Shown here: one piece after another, positions 1-6,680 of the stretch
How positions within the stretch are numbered: the stretch's first letter is position 1
How the letters are laid out: every line of letters begins with the position of its first letter
DNA from: Chloroflexota bacterium
Lineage (GTDB): Bacteria; Chloroflexota; Anaerolineae; UBA7937; JACPPX01
DNA length: 14,570 bases
Assembly: GCA_016196905.1 (NCBI GenBank)
Contig: JACPWV010000054.1
Span: 1 to 14,570 of the forward strand
Direction of reading: 5' to 3'
Made by a program: the position numbers and the translations under genes
Notes under the pieces: generated by a model
What the model was told of the DNA's origin: nothing
The model's input: only the letters and a program-made list of their open reading frames with translations
Databases searched by the model: none

Positions 1-655
1 CGGGGAGAGGGAGCCGGAGAACGTCATCTCGGTCAACGGGCAGGGGCGGGCCTCCGGCGAGCCCGACCTGGCCCAGATCGTAGTGGGGGTGGAGACGCGG
101 GCCGAAACGGCCCGGGAGGCGGCCGAGGAGAACGCGGAGAAGATGAGCGCTGTGCGCGAGGCATTGCGCGGCTTGGGAGTGGACGAGAAGGACATCCAGA
201 CCACCAACTACACCATCCAGCCTGAGCTCAAGTTCGACCAGTTCGTAAAGATCGAACAACGCGTCATCGGCTACGTGGTCTCCAATCAAGTCCTGATCAA
301 AGTACGCGATCTGGACCGTGTCGGGGAGATGTTGGACGCGGTGACCGAGGCGGGGGCCAACAACATCTTCGGCATTAGTTTCACTATCGAAGATATGCAG
401 CCGCTCTTAGACGCTGCCCGCGAGCAGGCGGTGGCGGATGCCCGCCATAAGGCCCAGCAGTTAGCCGATTTCGCTGGTGTCCGCCTGGGTGATCTGCTTA
501 ACATCAGCGAGTTCTCCGGCGGCGGGCCGCCGCCCATCTTCTTCGAGAGGGCCGCGCTTGCGCTGGGCGCGGGGGGCGAAGCAGCCCCGCCCATCTCGCC
601 GGGCACGCTGGAGATCACCGTCGAGGTCCAGCTCAGCTACGAGATCGAGCAATAG
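1..655 (+). CDS. SIMPL-domain (DUF541) protein, 5' truncated
   Basis: The frame is open from base 2 to the TAG at 653-655, so the start lies outside the window; 217 residues are visible. The first ATG-like or GTG positions in the window fall inside the domain and are not the true start: the segment before base 83 reads EPENVISVNGQGRASG, which is the typical opening of a SIMPL domain (ISVxGxG). Further along come the usual helix with ARxxAxxxAxxLA (about residues 138-152 of the visible part) and a final beta strand (TLEITVEVQLSYEI). SIMPL proteins are usually exported or lipid-anchored and have a poorly defined role (oxidative stress, signalling); any signal peptide would be in the missing part. 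A segment rich in Gly and Pro (GGGPPP) sits in the loop before the last strand. It is the only plus-strand gene and is followed within 20 bases by a strong terminator. Confidence 0.88.
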   Translation, partial: GEREPENVISVNGQGRASGEPDLAQIVVGVETRAETAREAAEENAEKMSAVREALRGLGVDEKDIQTTNYTIQPELKFDQFVKIEQRVIGYVVSNQVLIKVRDLDRVGEMLDAVTEAGANNIFGISFTIEDMQPLLDAAREQAVADARHKAQQLADFAGVRLGDLLNISEFSGGGPPPIFFERAALALGAGGEAAPPISPGTLEITVEVQLSYEIEQ

Positions 656-672
656 CTTCAGCCCAATGAACG

Positions 673-709
673 AAAGTCCCGAGCGGCAGGCTCGGGACTT
701 TTCTTTTTC
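673..709 (+). terminator. Intrinsic terminator after the SIMPL gene
   Basis: A perfect 12-bp stem (673-684 with 690-701) closes a 5-nt loop, and the stem runs into a T-rich tract (TTTTCTTTTT, 699-708). It begins 18 bases after the SIMPL stop codon. On the opposite strand the stem is followed by only three T residues, so it probably works mainly for the plus-strand transcript, although it may help end the leftward operon too. Confidence 0.9.
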
Positions 710-725
710 GACAGGCCTGGTTCGA

Positions 726-947
726 TCAGGGCTCCTCGTTGGTCGAGGCCAGGCCCTCCAAGAGAAGGCGGGCCCGATGGACACTCTCGCGCGGCACCAG
801 AACGCGCACGCGAGCCATCCCACCCGGGACCAGGCCGCCCAACTCCGACTTGAGTAGAGTGGGTATCCCCTCGCTCTCCAGGCGGCCCGCGATCACGCGG
901 GCCTCCACCTCGCCCAGAGCGATGTAGACCACATCGAACTCGTTCAT
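726..947 (-). CDS. DUF2007-family small protein
   Basis: A 73-residue protein with the pattern of the putative signal-transducing DUF2007 family: an N-terminal strand (FDVVYIALG), a helix with EARVIAGRLESEGIPTLL, a variable loop, then RVRVLVPRESVHRARLLLEG. These proteins resemble a small ferredoxin-like fold, often linked to membrane or regulatory proteins, and have no proven biochemical function. The ATG at 945-947 lies four bases past the TGA of the CPBP protease gene upstream and has no strong Shine-Dalgarno of its own, so translation is probably coupled to that gene. It is the last gene of the leftward run and converges on the SIMPL gene. Confidence 0.8.
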   Translation of the reverse strand: MNEFDVVYIALGEVEARVIAGRLESEGIPTLLKSELGGLVPGGMARVRVLVPRESVHRARLLLEGLASTNEEP

Positions 948-951
948 GGGA

Positions 952-1671
952 TCAAAAGCCGGCTGGCGGGAAGACCTCCAAAAGATAAGCGCAGCCGATG
1001 GCCGCCGCGTTGCGCAGGACGTGCAGGGCGATGCTTGGCCACAGGGAGCCCGAGAAGTGATACAGCCAGGCCAGGAAGCATCCTAGGATAAAGATGGGAA
1101 CGCTCAAGGTCAGCGAGAGGTGAAACAGGGCGAAGATGGCTGAGCTCAATACGATGGCCGGCGCCGGTCCGATGTAGCCACGCAACCCGGCGAAGAGAAA
1201 CCCTCGAAAATAGATCTCCTCGGCCAACGGAGCAAGCATGGCTCCAGCCAAGATAGCTAGTAGGAAACCGCCCAGACCCCCACCGAAGAAGGGAAGGATC
1301 TCGGGGACCTCCGGCGCCACTCCCAAGAGGGCCAGCAGGATAAACCAGGCCAGGAGGATGAAATAGGAGGCGATCCACAGGGCACAGCCCATGGCCATGT
1401 GGCCTGCCAGAAACTCGCGAAAGCCCAAGTCCGCCCAGGAGCCCCCTAGCCGACGGATGACCAAGTACCAGGGGGGCAGGATAAGGATCGCCTCCAGCAG
1501 GCTCACCGCCAGGGTCAAGGGGATCGGTGAGGGGAGCTCCGGCGAGGGGCCCCGCAATGCGGCGAGTAGGACGATCGCTCCCCCAATGACGGCGACGGGG
1601 AACAAGAAGCCCAGCAGCAGCTCGCGACGGCTGACCAAGGCCGCTTGCCGGGGTGCCACCGATTCCGTCAC
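952..1671 (-). CDS. CPBP-family intramembrane metalloprotease
   Basis: A polytopic membrane protein with the three signatures of the CPBP (Rce1/Abi) family. Numbered from the upstream TTG at 1713 these are EEIYFR (EExxxR, residues 165-170), FALFH (FxxxH, 194-198) and HVLRN (HxxxN, 231-235). The Glu and His residues are the expected metal and catalytic ligands in the membrane. Several hydrophobic segments occur (about 33-53, 65-85, 106-130, 147-163, 185-218). The start is uncertain: GTG at 1669-1671 has AAGAGG nine bases upstream and is preferred here; a TTG at 1711-1713 would add 14 basic residues and also has a purine-rich leader (GGAAAG). Members act as prenyl-protein proteases, in bacteriocin immunity or in unknown processing; the substrate here is unknown. 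The gene lies just after the acyl-CoA dehydrogenase on the same strand, without an obvious functional link. Confidence 0.85.
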   Translation of the reverse strand: MTESVAPRQAALVSRRELLLGFLFPVAVIGGAIVLLAALRGPSPELPSPIPLTLAVSLLEAILILPPWYLVIRRLGGSWADLGFREFLAGHMAMGCALWIASYFILLAWFILLALLGVAPEVPEILPFFGGGLGGFLLAILAGAMLAPLAEEIYFRGFLFAGLRGYIGPAPAIVLSSAIFALFHLSLTLSVPIFILGCFLAWLYHFSGSLWPSIALHVLRNAAAIGCAYLLEVFPPAGF

Positions 1672-1720
1672 CGGGCGTGGCCTCTTAAGAGCGCTGGCGC
1701 GACCGAAGCGCAAAGCACGG

Positions 1721-2875
1721 TTAGCTTTCCACGATGTGGGCCAGGCCCAGGATCTCGCGGGCGATGACCAAGCGCTGGATCTCAGAAGTGCCCTCGCCGA
1801 TGGTGGTCAGGCGGTTATCCCGATAATAGCGCTCCACAGGGAACTCCCGGCTGTAGCCGTAGCCGCCGAAGATTTGTATCGCGTCCCGGCAGGCCCGCTC
1901 CGCCGCCTCCGAGGCGAACAGCTTGGCCATGGCCGCCTCCTTGGTGAAAGGTGTTCCGCGATCCTTCAGGCTGGCCGCCTCCCAGATCATCAGTCGCGCT
2001 GCCTCCAGCTCGGTGGCGGCGTTGGCGATCATCCACTGAATGGCCTGATAATCGCCGATGGGCCGCCCGAAGGCGCTACGAGCCTGGGCATAGCCGATGG
2101 CCGCCTCCAGGGCCGCCTCTCCTAACCCCAGGGCCATGGCCCCGATGCCGATGCGCCCCGCATCCAGCACCTGCAAGAACTGCTGCAGCCCATGCCCCCT
2201 TACGCCCAACAAGTTCTCGGCGGGGATGCGGCAGTCCTCAAAGATCAATTCGGAGGTGACCGAGCCTCTCAACCCCATCTTAGGCTCGTCCTTACCGGCT
2301 ATGAATCCGGGTGTCCCCTTCTCGATGATAAAGTTGGAGAGACCATCGCCTTCTGCCTCGGTCCGGGCGGCAATCACCACCACATCAGCTATAGATCCGT
2401 TGGTGATCCAGGCCTTGCGTCCGTTGACCACCCACTGGTACCCGTCCAGGACGGCGGTGGTGCGCGCGGCCGCGGCGTCGGACCCGGCGTGGGGCTCGGT
2501 GAGCCCGAAAGCCCCCAGCCACTCGCCCTTGGCCAGCGGCAGCAAATATCTTTGCTTTTGTTGCTCAGTTCCGAAATAGAAGATGGGGCCCGAGGCCAGC
2601 GAGATGTGGGCGGCGTAAGAGAGGGCGGTGGAGCCGTCGGCCTTAGCGATCTCCTCGATGGCCAGGGTCAGGCTCACGGTATCGCCGCCGGCGCCGCCGT
2701 ATTCCTGGGGCCAGGGCAGGCCCATCAGCCCCAATTCGGCCAGGCGCCGAAAATTCTCCGTGGGGAAACGGCTGGTCTCGTCGATCTCGTGGGCGCGAGG
2801 GGCGAATTCGCTCTGGGCTACCTCGCGCACCAGATCGCGAATCATCTCCTGCTCTTGGCTGAGTTGAAGATCCAT
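1721..2875 (-). CDS. Acyl-CoA dehydrogenase
   Basis: A full-length (384 aa) FAD-dependent acyl-CoA dehydrogenase, which forms the trans-2,3 double bond of an acyl-CoA and passes electrons to ETF. The three domains are present: N-terminal helices, the middle beta domain with FGLTEPHAGSD and WITNGSIADVVV that bind FAD and substrate, and a C-terminal helical domain with RIGIGAMALGLGEAALE and RSAFGRPIGDYQAIQ. The catalytic Glu is kept in the C-terminal signature GEGTSEIQR. The ATG at 2873-2875 is chosen because GAGGAAATCGAT puts a good Shine-Dalgarno seven to eight bases ahead; a TTG at 2899 would add only eight residues and overlap the preceding gene. It follows the DUF35 gene by 20 bases. Substrate cannot be read from sequence; the neighbouring thiolase-like and DUF35 genes suggest a branched or cyclic acyl-CoA. 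Confidence 0.95.
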   Translation of the reverse strand: MDLQLSQEQEMIRDLVREVAQSEFAPRAHEIDETSRFPTENFRRLAELGLMGLPWPQEYGGAGGDTVSLTLAIEEIAKADGSTALSYAAHISLASGPIFYFGTEQQKQRYLLPLAKGEWLGAFGLTEPHAGSDAAAARTTAVLDGYQWVVNGRKAWITNGSIADVVVIAARTEAEGDGLSNFIIEKGTPGFIAGKDEPKMGLRGSVTSELIFEDCRIPAENLLGVRGHGLQQFLQVLDAGRIGIGAMALGLGEAALEAAIGYAQARSAFGRPIGDYQAIQWMIANAATELEAARLMIWEAASLKDRGTPFTKEAAMAKLFASEAAERACRDAIQIFGGYGYSREFPVERYYRDNRLTTIGEGTSEIQRLVIAREILGLAHIVES

Positions 2876-2895
2876 ATCGATTTCCTCGCCGACGA

Positions 2896-3372
2896 TCAAG
2901 ATTTAGTGAGCGGGCGAACATGGGCAATGTCGAGGATCGATCCCTCTCGTTCCTGGGGTGGGCGAAAGACGACTTCCACCGGCATGCCGACCTCGACCTG
3001 CGCCGCGTCGATTTCCCCCAGGCGATGGATCAACCCGCCCTCGCAGCCCTCGAAGCGCACCAGCGCGATCAATTCGGGCTGCTCCAATCGATTATCCTCT
3101 AGATCGAGATGCACCACGGTGAAGGTGTCGATCACGCCATGCGGAACGATCTCGCGCCACTCTCCGCTAGTGCTGAAACAGTTGCCGCAGTAGAGTGTCG
3201 GCGGGAGGAAAGTGCGGCCGCATTCCTGGCAGTGCGCCGCCAACAACTTTCCATCCATCAGGCCGCGAAAGAAAACCTCGCCCGCGATGCCGACAGTGTA
3301 CTGGTTCTGGATGGGGATGTTATCGAACCAGGCGCGGGCCTGTTGTGGATGACTCAATTTATCCAAAGGCAT
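2896..3372 (-). CDS. DUF35 zinc-ribbon/OB-fold protein (acyl-CoA associated), copy 1
   Basis: 158 residues: an N-terminal helix (FFRGLMDGKLLAAHC), a rubredoxin-like zinc ribbon with all four Cys (C48, C51, C62, C65: CQEC then CGNC), and a C-terminal OB fold (HGVIDTFTVVH through VGMPVEVVFRP). DUF35 proteins pair with thiolase-fold enzymes: they form the scaffold of the archaeal thiolase/HMG-CoA synthase complex and, as the C-terminal domain of ChsH2, partner the aldolase Ltp2 in steroid side-chain breakdown. ATG at 3370-3372 is preferred over a TTG at 3402 because GAGGAG lies seven bases upstream. It sits between a second DUF35 gene and the dehydrogenase, probably co-transcribed, and the partner is most likely one of the two thiolase-like proteins. 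Confidence 0.9.
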   Translation of the reverse strand: MPLDKLSHPQQARAWFDNIPIQNQYTVGIAGEVFFRGLMDGKLLAAHCQECGRTFLPPTLYCGNCFSTSGEWREIVPHGVIDTFTVVHLDLEDNRLEQPELIALVRFEGCEGGLIHRLGEIDAAQVEVGMPVEVVFRPPQEREGSILDIAHVRPLTKS

Positions 3373-3398
3373 GCGAGATCTCCTCGAATAAGGGGTCT

Positions 3399-3908
3399 TC
3401 AAATGGGCTGGAAATACAGGATATCGGTGATGGCCCCGTTGCGCTCTTCAGCGGGTTTCCAGACCGCCTTCACCGGCATGCCGACCTTGACCTGTTGGGG
3501 ATCGACTTCGCCCAGCTTATGCAATATCCCCACCCGCGGCGAGGTCCCATCGATCTCGATCACTGCGGGGATCTCAGGCACTTCGAGTCTTTTGACGTCC
3601 CAAGAGACGTAACAAATCGAGAAAGTGTTGACGGTGCCGGTATCGGGAAGCTCGCCCCACTCGTCCATGGGCGCGAAGCACTGCTCGCAGAAGATGCGCG
3701 GCGGGATGACCGTGCGCCCACAACGACGATGGCGCACGCCCATCAACCGCCCATTCCGCAGTTCTTCGAGATAGCGCCCCATGGCGATCCCCGCATCCCA
3801 GGCGTATTCGGCCTTGGGGACCCAGGAAGTCGAGAGCACCTTGCGTTGTGAGATGTCCTCGGGCGTCAAGGCTAGGCCGGGCAGTTCACGAACGATCTTC
3901 GCCATCAT
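3399..3908 (-). CDS. DUF35 zinc-ribbon/OB-fold protein (acyl-CoA associated), copy 2
   Basis: 169 residues with the same plan as the next DUF35 gene: helix (MGRYLEELRNGRLMG), zinc ribbon, OB fold (TGTVNTFSICY to VGMPVKAVWKP). The ribbon is unusual: the first Cys of the usual Cx2C pair is His (H60-x2-C63, then C74-x2-C77), although a Cys3His site can still hold zinc. The N-terminal extension of about 40 residues is longer than in copy 1. Two ATG codons in tandem (3908 and 3905) follow GAGGGC; the second gives better Shine-Dalgarno spacing, so the start could be three bases in. The gene begins seven bases after the thiolase-like gene's stop, which argues for a complex between these two products. 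The two DUF35 copies differ enough not to be a recent duplication. Confidence 0.88.
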   Translation of the reverse strand: MMAKIVRELPGLALTPEDISQRKVLSTSWVPKAEYAWDAGIAMGRYLEELRNGRLMGVRHRRCGRTVIPPRIFCEQCFAPMDEWGELPDTGTVNTFSICYVSWDVKRLEVPEIPAVIEIDGTSPRVGILHKLGEVDPQQVKVGMPVKAVWKPAEERNGAITDILYFQPI

Positions 3909-3915
3909 GCCCTCG

Positions 3916-5094
3916 TTATACTCCCAGGATGGCCACGGTGCCTACCTGCATCAGGTCGCCCCAGGCCTGGGCCAGGCCGGTTCGCGGGTTGCCAGGCACC
4001 TGACGCTTCCCTGCCTCGCCGCGCAGTTGCCAGAAGAGCTCGGCCACCTTCATCAGGCCCGCGGCGGCGATGGGGTTGCCCACCCCCAGCAAACCACCCG
4101 AGGGCGTGGCGGGGAGGTCCCCGTCGCGGTCGAAGACGCCCTCCGCCAACAAGCGGGGCGCCTCACCTTTGGGAGCGAGCAGCAGCCCTTCCAGGTGATG
4201 GAGCTCTTTGTAATCGAAGGGATCGTAGGGTTCAACGATGTGGATCTCCTTGCGCGGCTCTTTAATGCCCGCCATCTCGTATGCCATCCGCGCGGCGCGC
4301 TCGACATACTCTGGGTAGGAGAGATCGCGATTGGTCCAGTAGGCGCTGTCCAGGCACCAACCGACGCTCTTGATCCACACCGGCTTATCGGTGATGCGCT
4401 TGGCGGCATCCTCCGAGGCCAGGATCACCGCCACGGCGCCATCGCTGGTAGGGCTCACGTCCAGGCGCTGCACCGGCCAGGCCAGCACCTCGGAGTTGAG
4501 GACGTCCTCGACAGTGATCTCGGCGGCCAGTTGGGCTGCGGGGTGGTCCATAGCGTTGCGCTTGTTCTTGACCGCGACGCGGGCGATATCCTTCTTGGAG
4601 AGGCCGTACTTTTGCATATAGCGATTCATCTCCAGGGCGAAGATCCACAGGAGGTTCGGCTTCAAGGGCCGCTCGGTGGTGTGGTCGAAGATGGTCAAGA
4701 AGGCCGCCTGGGGATGGGGCAAGCAAGAGGACATTTTCTCTTCGCACACCACCAACACGGCATCGAAAAGGCCGGAGGCCACATGGTACCAGCCTTGGAT
4801 GACGGAGAAGACGCCGGTCCCCCCGCCCACGTAGGCGCGCATAAATGGTTTTCCGTAAGCCCCCGCGCCATCGCTGAGGTACTCGCCGTTCATGTGCACG
4901 CCGTCGAAGGCGTCGGGGGCGGTGCCCAGACAAACGGCTCCGATGTCTTGAATGCGCAGACCGCAGGAGTCGAGGGCCAGGCGGGAGGCATGGAAGGCTA
5001 ACTCCTGGGCCGTCTCCTGAGCCCGGCGCACGAACTTGGTCATCCCCGCGCCGACCACCGCTACTCGGCGAAGACCAGTGCGACGAAATGCCAT
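3916..5094 (-). CDS. SCP2-thiolase-like protein lacking catalytic residues, copy 1
   Basis: 392 residues covering the whole thiolase fold: N-terminal VAVVGAGMTKF, a mid-region EEKMS (118-122), VKNKRNAMDHP (175-185), EPYDPFDYKEL (288-298), and C-terminal GGLLGVGNP and QLRGEAGKRQV. The residues that define thiolysis are missing. The nucleophile motif CxSG is GGTG (G91), the GHP His is Asn (GVGNP, N340), and the C-terminal CxG motif reads AWGDL. This matches the SCP2-thiolase-like group that includes non-thiolytic enzymes such as the retro-aldolase Ltp2, which works with a DUF35 partner. The ATG has GAGAGG five bases upstream. The closely spaced downstream DUF35 gene is the probable partner. Reaction and substrate are not known; C–C bond cleavage of a beta-hydroxyacyl-CoA is a reasonable guess. 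Confidence 0.9.
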   Translation of the reverse strand: MAFRRTGLRRVAVVGAGMTKFVRRAQETAQELAFHASRLALDSCGLRIQDIGAVCLGTAPDAFDGVHMNGEYLSDGAGAYGKPFMRAYVGGGTGVFSVIQGWYHVASGLFDAVLVVCEEKMSSCLPHPQAAFLTIFDHTTERPLKPNLLWIFALEMNRYMQKYGLSKKDIARVAVKNKRNAMDHPAAQLAAEITVEDVLNSEVLAWPVQRLDVSPTSDGAVAVILASEDAAKRITDKPVWIKSVGWCLDSAYWTNRDLSYPEYVERAARMAYEMAGIKEPRKEIHIVEPYDPFDYKELHHLEGLLLAPKGEAPRLLAEGVFDRDGDLPATPSGGLLGVGNPIAAAGLMKVAELFWQLRGEAGKRQVPGNPRTGLAQAWGDLMQVGTVAILGV

Positions 5095-5149
5095 GTTAAC
5101 CTCTCATCGGTTCTTGGGCAGTTATTTTGAGTGAAGACACGGATAGACT

Positions 5150-5205
5150 CGTCGGGCTAAAGCCCGACGCTACACATCCTCGTAGCGTCGCCCTTTAGGG
5201 CGACG
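5150..5205. repeat. Paired palindromes (REP/MITE-like) upstream of the thiolase-like gene
   Basis: Two 20-bp hairpins lie head to head: CGTCGGGCT-AA-AGCCCGACG (5150-5169) and CGTCGCCCT-TT-AGGGCGACG (5186-5205). They are joined by an inverted GACGCTAC (5166-5173) and GTAGCGTC (5182-5189) around an 8-nt spacer, so the unit can also fold as one cruciform. Such GTCGGGCTAAAGCCCGAC units are seen scattered through many bacterial genomes. It occupies the centre of the 193-bp gap between the two thiolase-like genes and may act as a transcript stabiliser or attenuator. The rest of the gap (5095-5149 and 5206-5287) shows only partial CACGGAT/ATCCGT repeats. Confidence 0.75.
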
Positions 5206-5287
5206 TCCACGCTTTTATCAACGGCAACATGATGACTGCCTCGCTGCTCATGCTGGGCCCGTGTCCGTGATCCGTTCGCATGAGTTT

Positions 5288-6439
5288 TCAACGACTCAGC
5301 ACCAATGCAGCTCCGCTGGCAGTCGGTAACCCCCGCCAGGCGAAGGCTAATCCGGTCTCGACGTTTTTGAGTTGACGGGCGCTGGCCTGGCCGCGCAGTT
5401 GGAGGACCACTTCCAGCACACGCTGCAGCCCCGAGGCCTCCAGAAGGTTTCCCACCCCAAGGCTCCCGCCGGAGACATTTATCGGGAGCGACCCACCGGG
5501 CTGAGTCGCCCCCTCATCGATCATTCGCCCTGCCTCTCCCTCGCCACAAAGCTCCAGCGCCTCCATGTGCTGCAGTTCTTTGTAGGAGAAAGTGTCGTCG
5601 ATCTCAGCGAAGTCGATCTCGTCGTGTGGCTTCTCGACCCCGGCCTGATGATAAGCCATCTGGGCGGCTTGTCGAGCATAGTCGGCGTGGGCCCAGTTGC
5701 GCTGTTCGAGGGAATAGGAGCCGTTCGACCAGCCCATGCCGCGGATCCAGATAGGCTGCGGGGTCAAGTCGCGAGCCGCATCGGCGGAAGCCAACACGAA
5801 GACGACGCACCCATCGGAGTGGGGGGCGATGTCTAATTTGCGCAAGGGAGAGGCGACTCTCTCTGAAGCGAGCACATCCTCCAGCGAGATGTCGGAGCCG
5901 TGGCCGGCAGAAGGGTGGTTTAAGGCATTGCGACGGTTTTTGACCACTACTCGCGCGCATTGTTCGACAGTGTTCTTGGTCTGATGGAGGAAGCGTTGCA
6001 TCTCCAGCCCGGCGATGGAATAGGGGTTGAGGCCCAACGGTCGATTGTAGATTGGGTCCAGCGCGTAAGCGGTGACCTGGGACAGGGTCAGGATATTGGA
6101 GGCTTTGCTGTGTCCTTCGACCACGACGATATTCATCGCCCCGCTGAGGATTTTGAGGGCGCCGGCGATGAGACCGTGGATGCCGTCTCCGGTCACCGTG
6201 TGCACGGGCCGCATCACGGCACCCAACTGATCGGGGACATACTCGTCGAAGATGCTGGTCCCCTCGTGGAAATCCTCGGCTACGGTGACGAATCCGTCGG
6301 CGTCCTGGCGCGGATCGATGCCCGCATCCTGGTAGGCGCGCACCGCCGCTTCGTACATCAGCTCTTTGTAAGAGAGGCCAGGGCTGATGGAAGAAAAGCC
6401 GCTGTAGCCCACGCCTACGATGGCCATTTGTTTTTGCAT
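5288..6439 (-). CDS. SCP2-thiolase-like protein lacking catalytic residues, copy 2
   Basis: 383 residues of the same family as the next gene, sharing VVKNRRNALNHP (165-176), DDTFSYKEL (281-289), GGSLGVGN and QLRGQASARQL. It also lacks the catalytic set: the CxSG position reads TGDG (residues 83-86), the GHP His is Asn (N331), and the C-terminal CxG is replaced by AWRGL. The conserved Asp/Glu-rich AEIDDTFSYKEL and the LCGEGEAGRMIDEG stretch resemble the lipid-transfer-protein/Ltp2 side of the family. The ATG at 6437-6439 lacks a strong Shine-Dalgarno. It lies 193 bp before copy 1. Two diverged paralogues next to two DUF35 proteins suggest two enzyme–DUF35 pairs or one four-subunit complex. Function is inferred only at family level. 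Confidence 0.88.
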   Translation of the reverse strand: MQKQMAIVGVGYSGFSSISPGLSYKELMYEAAVRAYQDAGIDPRQDADGFVTVAEDFHEGTSIFDEYVPDQLGAVMRPVHTVTGDGIHGLIAGALKILSGAMNIVVVEGHSKASNILTLSQVTAYALDPIYNRPLGLNPYSIAGLEMQRFLHQTKNTVEQCARVVVKNRRNALNHPSAGHGSDISLEDVLASERVASPLRKLDIAPHSDGCVVFVLASADAARDLTPQPIWIRGMGWSNGSYSLEQRNWAHADYARQAAQMAYHQAGVEKPHDEIDFAEIDDTFSYKELQHMEALELCGEGEAGRMIDEGATQPGGSLPINVSGGSLGVGNLLEASGLQRVLEVVLQLRGQASARQLKNVETGLAFAWRGLPTASGAALVLSR

Positions 6440-6484
6440 GGGGTCTCGATTCTATTCTGCCTCGAAAAGAGACTGAGGGCAAAC

Positions 6485-6680
6485 TAGTGCCGCACCAAAT
6501 ATTTCCTCCCAACTTCCAGCGCCTTGGTGCGGCACTTCCGCTGGGGGGGGCAGGCCCCCCTTTCCGCCGCGGCGGACTCGCTGAGCACCCCCCAAGCGTG
6601 GGGGAGCCTATCCCTCACACCCCCTCAGTGCCCCTTAAGGGGAGGAGTATTCTTGGCCAATGCCATTTAGAGGGGCACTA
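6485..6680. repeat. Inverted-repeat-rich intergenic segment with short terminal inverted repeats
   Basis: The 238-bp gap between the GTPase-like gene and thiolase-like copy 2 is built of inverted repeats: AGTGCCGCACCAA (6486-6498) with TTGGTGCGGCACT (6524-6536), a G-run/C-run hairpin (6543-6560), CCGCCGCGGCGG (about 6564-6575), CCCCTTAAGGGG (6631-6642), and AGTGCCCCT (6627-6635) with AGGGGCACT (6671-6679). The edges carry TAGTGCC (6485-6491) and GGCACTA (6674-6680), a 7-bp inverted pair, so the segment could be a small non-autonomous mobile element. The right edge supplies the TAG stop codon of the GTPase-like gene. No open frame is supported. It may also act as a transcript boundary, though no clear T-run follows any stem. 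Confidence 0.5.

Noticed and set aside
3781..5001. 406-residue plus-strand open frame opposite the thiolase-like gene
   Set aside because: Composition is that of an antisense frame in GC-rich DNA (His, Gly, Val, Ala rich) with no recognisable domain, while the minus strand has a clear family match.
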